Part shown: in pieces, positions 19,434-27,064 of the stretch
Numbering within the stretch: the first letter of the stretch is position 1
How the letters are laid out: each line of letters starts with the position of its first letter
NCBI RefSeq assembly: GCF_006716745.1
Contig: NZ_VFPP01000001.1
Coordinates: 7,513,386-7,577,385 of the forward strand
From: Saccharothrix saharensis
Lineage (GTDB): Bacteria > Actinomycetota > Actinomycetes > Mycobacteriales > Pseudonocardiaceae
Direction: 5' to 3'
DNA: 64,000 bases
Position numbers and translations under genes: made by a program
Notes under the pieces: generated by a model
What the model was told of the DNA's origin: nothing
The model's input: the letters and a program-made list of their open reading frames with translations, nothing else
The model's database searches: none

Positions 19434-20012
19434 TCAGCTTTTCAGCTGGTTCTGCTTGGCGAGGGCGCGGCGTGCCACGATGCGTGGCCCGGCCATGCAC
19501 ATCTGGGCGAACTGCTCGCTTACTCCGAACTCTCCGGCGACCTGTGCGTTGGTCTTCTCGGCGAAGGCTGCGCGGAGCGCGGCCTTGCCCGGGATGAGGA
19601 GCTCCGCGGAGATGAACTTGGCCTCTTTCTCCTGCGTGGGGTCGAAGCGGCGGCAACCGTCGTCGGTGATCAGGAGTTCGTCGAAGACGTGTTCGAGCAG
19701 GTGATGCCCGAGCTCGTGCGCGATGCTGGCCCGGCGTCGGGCGAGGGTGTGAGCGGGGTTCTCGACGATGATGCGGCGACGGCCGACCGGGAGCAGGGCC
19801 GCTGACCACACGGATGGGCTGATTTCTGTGAAGTGGCGGATTGCCGCCTCGGAGCAGCCAGCGTCGGTGAGTTCGTTGATCGGGTACACGGGGATGCCGT
19901 GCTCGGCGGCAAGCCGGTACGGGTCGAGCGGGCCGTTGGAGGGCACGTCGAGGGCAGTGCGCTCCTCCTGGGCCACTTCGCGCATCAGGGCCTGGGTCCA
20001 CCGCCGGTGCAC
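19434..20012 (-). CDS. ImmA/IrrE-family zinc metallopeptidase
   Basis: A 192-aa protein with H-E-L-G-H-H-L-L-E-H (zinc-binding HExxH with a downstream acidic ligand) near residue 95. The family cleaves partner XRE repressors, as ImmA cleaves ImmR. It begins 10 bases after the stop of the XRE gene on the same strand; GTG 20012 is chosen because it avoids overlap and keeps the conserved N-terminus. It converges with the STAND gene 33 bp away. The pair probably controls the divergent ubiquitin-like operon. Confidence 0.83.
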   Translation of the reverse strand: MHRRWTQALMREVAQEERTALDVPSNGPLDPYRLAAEHGIPVYPINELTDAGCSEAAIRHFTEISPSVWSAALLPVGRRRIIVENPAHTLARRRASIAHELGHHLLEHVFDELLITDDGCRRFDPTQEKEAKFISAELLIPGKAALRAAFAEKTNAQVAGEFGVSEQFAQMCMAGPRIVARRALAKQNQLKS

Positions 20013-20022
20013 ATGACCAGTG

Positions 20023-20400
20023 TCACTGAACAGGGCGCTCGGTGGCGAAGCGACGCACCGCCGAGTTGATGATTTCCTCGAGGTGTTCAACGTCCTCGGG
20101 GCGCAGGTCGCTCCGAGCACGCAGCAGCGGCGCCAGTTCAGCCATCAGGGGTGGTTCCTCTGGGCGGGGGTGCTGCGCCGAGCCCTCATCGATCATGAAC
20201 CTCTCGGCAGGGACGCCAAGCCAGGTGACCATGGCGGCGAAGGCGTTGACGTCGGGCTTGAGGTCGTTGGCCAACCTCGACATCGTGGACGGGCTGACGC
20301 CGATCTCCTTGGCCAGTTGACGCCAGGACATGCTCTTGGCCTCTCGGGCGGCGTCCAGGGCCGCGTAGAGGCTGTTCACGTCGACGCTGGTGCGGGGCAC
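20023..20400 (-). CDS. XRE-family transcriptional regulator
   Basis: A 125-aa protein. Residues ~18-70 are a lambda-repressor-like HTH (W-R-Q-L-A-K-E-I-G-V-S-P-S-T-M-S-R-L-A). The rest is acidic and helical. GTG 20400 is favoured because GAGGAG lies four bases upstream; the longer frame from 20451 would run through an operator-like repeat. It is co-transcribed with ImmA and divergent from the ubiquitin-like operon, with two 18-bp operator-like repeats between. Confidence 0.82.
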   Translation of the reverse strand: MPRTSVDVNSLYAALDAAREAKSMSWRQLAKEIGVSPSTMSRLANDLKPDVNAFAAMVTWLGVPAERFMIDEGSAQHPRPEEPPLMAELAPLLRARSDLRPEDVEHLEEIINSAVRRFATERPVQ

Positions 20401-20432
20401 GGCGCTCCTCAGGTGTAGCGGATTCTTCTCAG

Positions 20433-20450
20433 TGTTCGACAAGTCGAGCA
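20433..20450. promoter_or_regulatory. Operator-like repeat O1
   Basis: TGTTCGACAAGTCGAGCA, an imperfect palindrome (TGTTCGA/TCGAGCA arms). It shares 15 of 18 bases with O2, 41 bp away, in the divergent promoter region. Confidence 0.55.
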
Positions 20451-20473
20451 TTCATGCTATCCTCCGATCGTGG

Positions 20474-20491
20474 TGTTCGAGATGTCGAGCA
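20474..20491. promoter_or_regulatory. Operator-like repeat O2
   Basis: TGTTCGAGATGTCGAGCA, in the same orientation as O1, 64 bp before the ubiquitin-like gene. It is a probable binding site of the XRE regulator. Confidence 0.55.
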
Positions 20492-20554
20492 CCGCTGCTA
20501 ACTCGGCACAAGCCCCGTCGGTCCTGTCGATCGGCGGAGAACAGGAGGTCGGTC

Positions 20555-20827
20555 ATGACCGACGTCACCGCGGAGAACAGCGACACCCACCGCCCGCCGC
20601 GCCACCTGCAAGTCACGGTGAACGGTCAGCAGGTCATGCTGGACGACCGCCGGATGACCGGGCTGGAGATCAAGCGCGCCGCGATCGCCCAGGGTGTCGC
20701 GATCACCGAGACCTTCCAGCTCTCGGTGAAGCAGGGCAAGCACTACGACGTCGTGGGCAACACCGACGAGGTCACCGTGCGTGAGGGTCTGGAGTTCCTC
20801 GCCGTGGCACCGGACGACAACTCGTGA
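20555..20827 (+). CDS. Ubiquitin-like protein (bacterial multiubiquitin-type fold, single copy)
   Basis: A 90-aa protein. After an ~18-residue polar tail comes a beta-grasp pattern (L-Q-V-T-V-N-G-Q-Q-V-M-L, then G-L-E-I-K-R-A-A-I, then E-F-L-A-V-A-P). It resembles the bacterial multiubiquitin domain found with E1/E2/JAB genes. Only one domain is present. The C-terminus ends D-D-N-S, with no di-glycine, so either processing does not follow the eukaryotic rule or conjugation uses a different end. The ATG at 20555 has AGGAGG six bases upstream. The stop overlaps the next GTG (GTGA). Confidence 0.75.
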   Translation: MTDVTAENSDTHRPPRHLQVTVNGQQVMLDDRRMTGLEIKRAAIAQGVAITETFQLSVKQGKHYDVVGNTDEVTVREGLEFLAVAPDDNS

Positions 20828-21210
20828 CCACCCCGACACCGGCCGTCCAGGCGGCCATCGACGCCGTCCGGGACGACTTCGCCGGCCACCCGGTCGAAGT
20901 CGTCCCGGACGGCGCGGGCGGCGCGTACGTCGTCGTCGACGGGGTGCACCTCGGTGGGCAGTACACCCCGCCCACGACCTGGCTGGGCTTCCAGATCAAC
21001 GCGGCCTACCCGCGCTCCGACGTGTACCCCCACTACATCGGGCGCATCGCCCGCCACGACGGGGGTTCGCTGGGCGAAGCGGTCACCGATACCGAGTGGC
21101 GCGGCAGACCCGCCCTGCAGCTGTCCCGGCGGTCCAACCACTGGAACCCGGCGGTCGACAACGCCGCGCTCAAAGCCGAGAAGGTGATCACGTGGTTCGC
21201 CGCGAAGTGA
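20824..21210 (+). CDS. Prokaryotic E2-like (UBC-fold, family E) protein without cysteine
   Basis: A 128-aa protein with the pattern of prokaryotic E2 family E: W-L-G-F-Q-I-N-A-A-Y-P near residue 58, then Y-P-H-Y-I-G-R-I, and Q-L-S-R-R-S-N-H-W-N-P near 100. The translation contains no cysteine at all, so a thioester intermediate is impossible here. Serines near the R-R-S-N-H-W motif are candidate acceptors. It starts at GTG overlapping the Ub-like stop, and its own stop overlaps the GTG of the JAB-E1 gene, so the three proteins should be made in fixed ratio. Confidence 0.72.
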   Translation: MTTPTPAVQAAIDAVRDDFAGHPVEVVPDGAGGAYVVVDGVHLGGQYTPPTTWLGFQINAAYPRSDVYPHYIGRIARHDGGSLGEAVTDTEWRGRPALQLSRRSNHWNPAVDNAALKAEKVITWFAAK

Positions 21211-22538
21211 ACCCGCCGGCGGACGGGTGGAGCCTCACGTTGCCCGCAGGTCTGTGGGCGGACCTGTCGCGCCACCTGTTCACCGACGGGGCGGGCCACG
21301 GCGCCGTGATCCTCGCCGAACACGTCCGCGGCCCACGAGGCCCTCGCCTGCTGGGCCGCAGACTCATCCTCGCCGGAGACGGCGTCGATTACGTCGAGGG
21401 CACCACGGGGCACCACGCCCTGCGGGCCGAGTTCGTTCGCGACGCCGCCGTCCTCGCCCGCGACGAAGGACTCGCCTACCTGGCTGTCCACAACCACTAC
21501 GGCACCACCACGGTCGGCTTCTCCATCGTCGACCTGAGCAGCCACGAGCGGGGATACCCGGCCTTGCGGCAGATCACGAGGCAACTCGTCGGCGCCGTGG
21601 TATTCACCTCGCAGGCCGCCGCCGGGGACCTGTGGCTGCCCGACGGCACCAGGACCACCCTGGCCGAAGTCGTCGTTCCCGACAACAACGTCCTGCGACT
21701 GCAACCCCGTCCCGCCGAACCGGCGGCACGAGACCCCGAGTACGACCGGCAGTCCCGCCTCTTCGGGGACCGAGGGCAGGAAACGTTGCGCCAACTGCAC
21801 GTGGCCGTGGTCGGGCTCGGCGGCGTGGGCAGCGTGGTCGTGGAGCTGCTCGCCCGGCTCGGTGTCGGACACCTGGTCCTCATCGACGCCGACCACGCGG
21901 CCCGCACCAATCTGCCACGCCTGATCGCCGCCCGACACGACGACGTCGGCCGGCCGAAGACCAGCCTGGCCGCGCGCAACGCCCGGCAAGCCAACCCCGA
22001 CGTCATGCTGACCTTGATCCAACAGGAGGTGCAGACCCCAAGGGCGCGGGACGCGCTCGCCTACTGCGATTGGATCTTCCTCGCCGCGGACACCGACGCC
22101 GCCCGCCACTGGGTCAACGAAGCCGTCCACCAGCACCTGATCCCGGCGACGCAGATCGGGGTCAAGATCCCGGTGGACGCCGACGGCACGCTCGGGCAGA
22201 TCCATGCGGTCACCCGACCGATCACACCCGATGGCGGCTGCCTGTGGTGCAACGAGCTGATCGACGCAACCGAACTAGCGATCGACATGCTCCCCGACGC
22301 TGAACGCGAGCGGGCTCGCTACGTCGCCGGTGTACCCGCACCGAGCGTGATCGCCCTCAACACCCTCGCCGCCGCCGAGGCCGTCAACCACTTCATGCTC
22401 GCCGTCACCAACCTGCACCACGACGACACCGGCCAAGCGGCAGTCCTCCACCGCCCCCGAAGCCGTGACCGCGATCTGCAGAACCCTCGACGAAACCCGC
22501 TGTGCCCGACGTGCTCAAGGTGCCGTCAGCGCACTTGA
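21207..22538 (+). CDS. JAB peptidase-E1-like (ThiF) fusion protein
   Basis: A 443-aa protein from GTG 21207 (GTGA overlap); GTG 21192, with AAGGTG upstream, is an alternative start. Residues ~20-150 are a JAB/JAMM domain: Glu in L-A-E-H, H-N-H at 95-97, then S106 and D109 (HxH-x8-SxxD), the zinc peptidase that would process or remove the Ub-like protein. Residues ~180-443 are an E1-type adenylating domain: G-L-G-G-V-G at 203-208, L-I-D-A-D, R-T-N-L-P-R, and a CxxC...CxxC zinc site (C-L-W-C and C-P-T-C). No obvious catalytic cysteine is seen outside the zinc pairs. Together with the previous two genes it forms a complete minimal ubiquitin-like pathway. Confidence 0.85.
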   Translation: MNPPADGWSLTLPAGLWADLSRHLFTDGAGHGAVILAEHVRGPRGPRLLGRRLILAGDGVDYVEGTTGHHALRAEFVRDAAVLARDEGLAYLAVHNHYGTTTVGFSIVDLSSHERGYPALRQITRQLVGAVVFTSQAAAGDLWLPDGTRTTLAEVVVPDNNVLRLQPRPAEPAARDPEYDRQSRLFGDRGQETLRQLHVAVVGLGGVGSVVVELLARLGVGHLVLIDADHAARTNLPRLIAARHDDVGRPKTSLAARNARQANPDVMLTLIQQEVQTPRARDALAYCDWIFLAADTDAARHWVNEAVHQHLIPATQIGVKIPVDADGTLGQIHAVTRPITPDGGCLWCNELIDATELAIDMLPDAERERARYVAGVPAPSVIALNTLAAAEAVNHFMLAVTNLHHDDTGQAAVLHRPRSRDRDLQNPRRNPLCPTCSRCRQRT

Positions 22539-22742
22539 TTCGTGTCAAGGGGAGTAGGCGAGGAGGAGTGGGTGAGAGGAGAGTTCGTTGTGCTGCAACG
22601 GTTCCTGTCTGTGCCGAACTGCGATCAACTGACACGTCGTGAAGAGTGCTGACGCCGTTTTAGCAGGTCAGTTTCTGATCAGGGCAATCCTATGAATTGA
22701 GGGGGCGCCCCAGAAACCTTTCGGACGTTTGGCGTTCGTGTC

Positions 22743-23030
22743 CTACCGAGTGGCCTGGCGGATCTGCTCCACCAGCCGCTGGGCTCGCAGCAGCGGTTCG
22801 CTGAACAGCCTCGGGTCGCGCTCGGCGAGCTCCCGGTAGACGGCGTGCGCGGCGATCGCGGCGTCTAACGCCACTAGGAGGTGGGACGACGGTTCGCCGG
22901 GAGCCACCTGCCCCGCGGCCAGTAGGAGCCGCGCGTCGGCCAGGTCGGTCAGGTGCCTCGATGGGTCCTCGTCCGCGAGCACCTCCCACAGGGCGATCGC
23001 CTCTCGGCCGATTGCTACCCCCTCGTCTTG
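22743..23030 (-). pseudogene. C-terminal fragment of a helical-repeat (TPR-like) protein
   Basis: The frame reads R-E-A-I-A-L-W-E-V-L-A-D-E-D-P and then A-D-A-R-L-L-L-A-A-G, like the last TPR-type helices of actinobacterial STAND or CHAT proteins. There is no proper start: upstream it fuses into a transposase remnant. It is probably a truncated relic. Confidence 0.4.
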
Positions 23031-23178
23031 CGGCCAAACCGCGCCAGTCCCGGCGTGACCGGAAGACTTCCCACCACCGGCGACGATTAACCAGCCCAGG
23101 TAAGGCGGCGGACCGGAACCGGTTCGCAGGTGCGGACAACAACCTCCGGGCCACCTCGTACAGCAGGGACACGATCAC
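23031..23178 (-). pseudogene. Transposase N-terminal remnant
   Basis: Begins M-I-V-S-L-L-Y-E-V-A-R-R-L-L-S-A-P, the usual start of an actinobacterial integrase-core transposase. It then jumps, with an internal deletion, to F-R-S-A-A-L-P-G-L-V-N-R-R-R-W-W-E-V-F before running into the TPR-like fragment. No catalytic domain remains. Confidence 0.5.
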
Positions 23179-23380
23179 CCGGCCGTGCTCCCGAAGACGA
23201 TGGTGCCTCGCTCTTCCGGCGCCGATGACTTCCGAGCGGCACAGGACACAAGATCACCCGTTCGGGTTAGTTGTTGTCCCGGTGTTGTCCCACCAGTTGT
23301 CCCCGGTTCTGTCCCGGGGTGCGTCGCATCCTCTTCTCGGCCGGCCATCCGCCGGCCGCTACAGGAGAGGAGGACCAGGG

Positions 23381-23488
23381 ATGACCCCGTTCAGGTCCCA
23401 CGTCCCACCGCCGGACGAGGTGCAGCCGCCGCGTCCGTGTTTGCCCTTCCCCGCCCTGTTCCGCCTCGACCGGCAGGGAAGGGGGTGA
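23381..23488 (+). CDS. 35-aa peptide, candidate RiPP-type precursor A
   Basis: ATG seven bases after AGGAGG, within a very purine-rich leader. The 35-aa product is proline-rich, with one cysteine (P-P-R-P-C-L-P-F-P-A-L-F-R-L) and a basic end. It is followed four bases later by a second micro-ORF and then by an RRE-ThiF gene. Small peptides directly upstream of a leader-binding/adenylating enzyme are the usual setting of a precursor, but no known family is recognised. Confidence 0.45.
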   Translation: MTPFRSHVPPPDEVQPPRPCLPFPALFRLDRQGRG

Positions 23489-23492
23489 GGGC

Positions 23493-23564
23493 ATGGTCAT
23501 CAAGTTCATCGTGGTCACGGTGGATCGGCTCCCGTGCGACCCGAAGACATCGGACGAAGCGTGA
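23493..23564 (+). CDS. 23-aa peptide, candidate RiPP-type precursor B
   Basis: ATG four bases after the stop of the previous micro-ORF, with GTGAGGG upstream. The 23-aa product has a hydrophobic first half (V-I-K-F-I-V-V-T-V) and a polar second half with one cysteine (D-R-L-P-C-D-P) and an acidic end. The RRE-ThiF gene starts 26 bases later. Confidence 0.45.
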   Translation: MVIKFIVVTVDRLPCDPKTSDEA

Positions 23565-23590
23565 CATGATGTGGACAGGAGAAGTGTGTG

Positions 23591-24697
23591 ATGCACCGCC
23601 CACGTATCAAGTACGAGCACCTGCCCGTCCGTCACGGCGACGACCTCGTGCAGATCGGTGGTTCCCTGCCGGGAGTCGCCGCGACGATCCCTGACCCGGA
23701 CGGCACGGTGTGGACGCTGCTCACACTTCTCGACGGGACGCGCACGGTGGACCAGGTGGTCGCCGACCTGGTCCACCGCCACCCCGACGAGCCGCCCGAC
23801 ACGGTCTACACGGCGATCGGCACGCTGGCCGCCGCCGGCTATCTGGAGGACGCCGACGAGCCGCCACCGGAGGCCCTCTCCGAGGCCCAGCGAGAGCGGT
23901 TCGCGCGTGGTCGGGCGTTGTGGCGGTGGATGGACACCGCCCCGCGCACCACCGGTTGGCACGCGCAGTTGGCGCTGCGGCAGGCGCGGGTCACGGTCGT
24001 CGGTGTCGGTGGGGTCGGCAGCACTGCGGCCCTCGCGTTGGTCCAGTCCGGGGTGGGGCGGTTGCACCTGGTCGAACCGGACCTGGTAGAGCTGTCCAAC
24101 CTCAACCGGCAGGTCCTCTACACCGAGCACGACCTCGGTCGCCCCAAGGCCGACGTCGCGGTCGAGGTGCTGCGCCGGCACAACGGCGAGGTCGAGGTCA
24201 CCGGCGAGGAGACGATCGTCGATGGCGTGGGGACGCTGCGGCGATTGGCGGCGGGGTGCGATGTGCTGCTGATGGCCGCCGACACCCCGCACGAGATCCG
24301 GTCGTGGACCAACCGGGCATGCCTGGACACCGGCACCGCTTGGGTCCACGGCGGCTACCACGGGCCCAGAGCGGGCGTTGGGCTGTTCGTGCCCGGCAAC
24401 GGACCCTGCTACGACTGCGCACGCACCGCCGCCGCGCGCGAAGAACTCGCGGCACCGCCGCCGACCCCGTGGCCGGGCACGAGCGGGACGACCAGGACGC
24501 ACGCGGTCAACGCCGTGTCAGCCGGGATCGCGGGGCACCTGGCCGGTCACGCTGTGATGAGCCTGATCACCGGGATCCCCCGCCTGCCGACGAACCGCCA
24601 GATCGGGTACAACCTCATCACGCTGCAGCACAGCACGTTCTACGAATCGTCGGAGCCGGAGCCGGACTGCCCCGCCTGCGGGCGGTCCGCCGACTGA
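23591..24697 (+). CDS. PqqD/RRE-ThiF adenylating protein
   Basis: A 368-aa protein. Residues ~1-95 form a PqqD-like winged helix (L-L-D-G-T-R-T-V-D-Q-V, then A-A-G-Y-L-E) of the type that binds leader peptides. Residues ~125-360 are an E1-like domain: V-V-G-V-G-G-V-G-S-T nucleotide loop, E-P-D...N-L-N-R-Q-V-L-Y, and zinc pairs C-Y-D-C and C-P-A-C. This architecture activates a peptide C-terminus or Cys/Ser/Thr side chains in RiPP pathways. The ATG at 23591 has AGGAG nine bases upstream; GTG 23588 is possible. It overlaps the convergent STAND gene by 58 bp at the 3' end. It is distinct in domain order from the JAB-E1 of the ubiquitin-like operon. Confidence 0.82.
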   Translation: MHRPRIKYEHLPVRHGDDLVQIGGSLPGVAATIPDPDGTVWTLLTLLDGTRTVDQVVADLVHRHPDEPPDTVYTAIGTLAAAGYLEDADEPPPEALSEAQRERFARGRALWRWMDTAPRTTGWHAQLALRQARVTVVGVGGVGSTAALALVQSGVGRLHLVEPDLVELSNLNRQVLYTEHDLGRPKADVAVEVLRRHNGEVEVTGEETIVDGVGTLRRLAAGCDVLLMAADTPHEIRSWTNRACLDTGTAWVHGGYHGPRAGVGLFVPGNGPCYDCARTAAAREELAAPPPTPWPGTSGTTRTHAVNAVSAGIAGHLAGHAVMSLITGIPRLPTNRQIGYNLITLQHSTFYESSEPEPDCPACGRSAD

Positions 24698-26835
24698 CCG
24701 GACCCATTCGCGCGTGCCGAGGCGAGATCCTCGGCACGTCGCCGGACCAGATCGGCGCGCGGGTCGTCCAGGTCCGTGAGGATCGCGGCGGCCCGCCGCA
24801 GGTCGTGCACGGCCCGGTCGTCCCGACCGGTGGCGACCAGCGAGACAGCCATCGCCTCCAGCGCTGTAGCCAGATGCGATTCCGAGCCGCTGTGCCGTGC
24901 GTAGATGTCCACGACCTTCTCCCACAACCCGATGGCCGTGTCGTGCTCGCCCAGCCCTTGCCGGGCGAGTGCCAGGTCGTCCTCGGCGTAGGCGGTGATC
25001 AACGGATCACCGGTGCGGCTGCGCAACTCCCAAGCACGTTGCGCGTAGCCCAACGCCTCGTCGAACCGCCCACGCTTCGCGTTCACCAGGCACAGGTTTC
25101 CCAACGCGATGGCCTCGGCCGCGGAGTCGCCCTCCTGCCTCGTCGCCTCCCACACCGCCAGGTGGTACTCCGCCGCTTCGTCGTAACGCTGCTGTGCCTC
25201 GCGCAGGCTCGCCAGGCCCGCCAACGCCCGCCGTCGCAGGACTTGATCGCCGGACCGCTCCGCTGACTCCGCCACGTCCTGGAAGTCGGCCTCCGCAGCC
25301 GCCTGGTCACCCGCACTCCGGTGACTGTGCCCACGCAGGACCCGGAGGAACGCCTCGGTCTCCCGGACTCCCGACACCCGAGCCGCCTCGATCCCGCGTG
25401 ACTTCGCCTCCAACTCCTCCGGCCACCACGACCGCGGTCCCAGCCCCAGATGGCGCGACGACAAGGCCAATGCGATCACCACTTCGTACATGCCCTGTTT
25501 GAGGGCCATGCGCTGCACCGCGGACAACACCGCCCGCTCCGAGCGCAACCACCCCAACGCCTCCTCCCGGTCGCGCACCGGCGCCTGCACAACGGGAAGT
25601 TCCACGGGTATTCGGGCCGACACCGGGTAAACGAAACGATCCGCGGCGTCCGCCACTGCGGCGTACCAACCCAGCAGGCGCGTCACCGCCTCCTCCCGCG
25701 CCACCGGTGTCTCGTCCAGGTCGGCGCGGTAGGCGGCGTAGTCGTGCAACAGGTCGTGCATCCGATACCGCTGACGAGCCACCGGCTCGACCAGGTGCTG
25801 CTCCGCCAACTCCTCCAGGACATGCGTCACGGAGCGCAGGTCGAGCGCGGCCAGAGCGGCTACGGCAGGCGCGCCGAACTCCGGCATCGGGTGCAACCCC
25901 AGCAACCTGAACACCCGTGCGTGCACCGGGTCGAGCCGGTCGTAGGACCAGTCGAACACCGCCCGCACCCCACCCAACCCGCGCCACGGCCCGTCCATGC
26001 CGATGAGGCCGCGCTGTTCTTCCCGGATCTCCTCCACCACGTCGGCCACCGACAGGAACGGACGCGACGCCACACGCGTCGCCGCCACCCGCACCGCCAA
26101 CGGCAACCGCGCGCACACCTCCACCAGCTCCTCCACCGCTTCGGGCTCCGCAGCGGTTCGGTCCTCACCCACGACGCTTTCCACCAGACGCACGGCGTCC
26201 ACGGCGTCGAAGACGTCCACCGCGACCCGCCGAACCGCCTCCGACACCAACAACTCCGACAGTGCGCCCCGGCTGGTCACCAACGCCAGCGAACCCGTCG
26301 CACCGGGCAACAACGGACGCACCTGCTCGGCGGACCCGGCGTTGTCCAACACCACCAGCGCCCGCCGTACCGTTACCAGCGACCGGAACAACGCGCCCTG
26401 CGCCTCCACGCCCTCGGGAATTCGCCGCTCCGCGACACCGAGGGCGGTGAGGAAGTCCGTCAGCACGACTTGGGGGGGAAGCGGACGGCTCGGGCCGTAG
26501 CCGCGGAGGTTCACGAACAACGTGCCACCCGGGAACCGGTCCTGGACGCGGTGCGCCCACCACACCGCCAAGGTCGACTTGCCCGCTCCCGCCGATCCGT
26601 CCAACGCCACGACCGTCGCCCCGCCACCGGGATTCCGCTCTGATGCCGCAAGCAGAGCGTCGAGAGTGGCGACGTGGGCGAGGCGTCCGCAGAAATCGGG
26701 TACCGCGGCCGGTAGCTGTCGCGGCACCACTACGACTTCCGGAGCAGGCAGTACCACCTGATCGATCCGGCCCGCCTGCACCACCGTGCCCTGGACCGCG
26801 CCGCCTATGTCATTGCTGACCCCACCATCAGCCAT
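24640..26835 (-). CDS. NB-ARC/STAND protein with TPR domain
   Basis: A 731-aa protein. Near residues 8-28 lies G-G-A-V-Q-G-T-V-V-Q-A-G, the RHIM/BASS-like motif. The NB-ARC domain has Walker A A-L-D-G-S-A-G-A-G-K-S near 75, a L-V-V-L-D-N-A Walker B, the L-P-L-A-V-R motif and M-H-D-L-L-H-D-Y-A. The C-terminal ~280 residues are TPR repeats. This is the layout of SARP/NLR-like actinobacterial regulators without the DNA-binding part. The ATG at 26835 keeps the motif; upstream starts at 26856 or 26892 are possible. It follows the seven-gene operon by 121 bp on the same strand. Confidence 0.82.
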   Translation of the reverse strand: MADGGVSNDIGGAVQGTVVQAGRIDQVVLPAPEVVVVPRQLPAAVPDFCGRLAHVATLDALLAASERNPGGGATVVALDGSAGAGKSTLAVWWAHRVQDRFPGGTLFVNLRGYGPSRPLPPQVVLTDFLTALGVAERRIPEGVEAQGALFRSLVTVRRALVVLDNAGSAEQVRPLLPGATGSLALVTSRGALSELLVSEAVRRVAVDVFDAVDAVRLVESVVGEDRTAAEPEAVEELVEVCARLPLAVRVAATRVASRPFLSVADVVEEIREEQRGLIGMDGPWRGLGGVRAVFDWSYDRLDPVHARVFRLLGLHPMPEFGAPAVAALAALDLRSVTHVLEELAEQHLVEPVARQRYRMHDLLHDYAAYRADLDETPVAREEAVTRLLGWYAAVADAADRFVYPVSARIPVELPVVQAPVRDREEALGWLRSERAVLSAVQRMALKQGMYEVVIALALSSRHLGLGPRSWWPEELEAKSRGIEAARVSGVRETEAFLRVLRGHSHRSAGDQAAAEADFQDVAESAERSGDQVLRRRALAGLASLREAQQRYDEAAEYHLAVWEATRQEGDSAAEAIALGNLCLVNAKRGRFDEALGYAQRAWELRSRTGDPLITAYAEDDLALARQGLGEHDTAIGLWEKVVDIYARHSGSESHLATALEAMAVSLVATGRDDRAVHDLRRAAAILTDLDDPRADLVRRRAEDLASARANGSGQSADRPQAGQSGSGSDDS

Positions 26836-26956
26836 GGGGCCTGAGTATGGCTGCATTTCCACGAAGCGGCGCCCGCTAAACCGGTACATCACCCAGAGAG
26901 TTAGAGCTCGCCCTGGTGGGGCCGAGCCTGGCGGTGTCCGGACGGCGGCCTCGTCG

Positions 26957-27064
26957 TCAGACGATAGCCGCGCCCGCGAGGGCTAACAAGCCGATCGCAA
27001 CAATGGCGGACAGGAGCAGGAGTACGCGGGCCACAGCGCGGCCACGGTCGGTCGATGAGGTCAT
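26957..27064 (-). CDS. 35-aa single-pass membrane peptide, last gene of the kinase-GTPase operon
   Basis: The ATG overlaps the stop of the upstream GTPase gene (ATGA). The product is a charged N-terminus (S-S-T-D-R-G-R) followed by ~24 hydrophobic residues (V-L-L-L-L-S-A-I-V-A-I-G-L-L-A-L) to the end. It is too short for routine gene calling; the coupling argues that it is real. Possible roles are membrane partner, toxin-like peptide or anchor for the GTPase. Confidence 0.5.
   Translation of the reverse strand: MTSSTDRGRAVARVLLLLSAIVAIGLLALAGAAIV

Noticed and set aside
23591-24697. RRE-ThiF protein as part of the ubiquitin-like operon or as ordinary MoeB/ThiF
   Set aside because: It has a PqqD-like N-terminal domain, its own micro-ORFs and strong ribosome sites, and is separated from the operon by 1 kb of relics.
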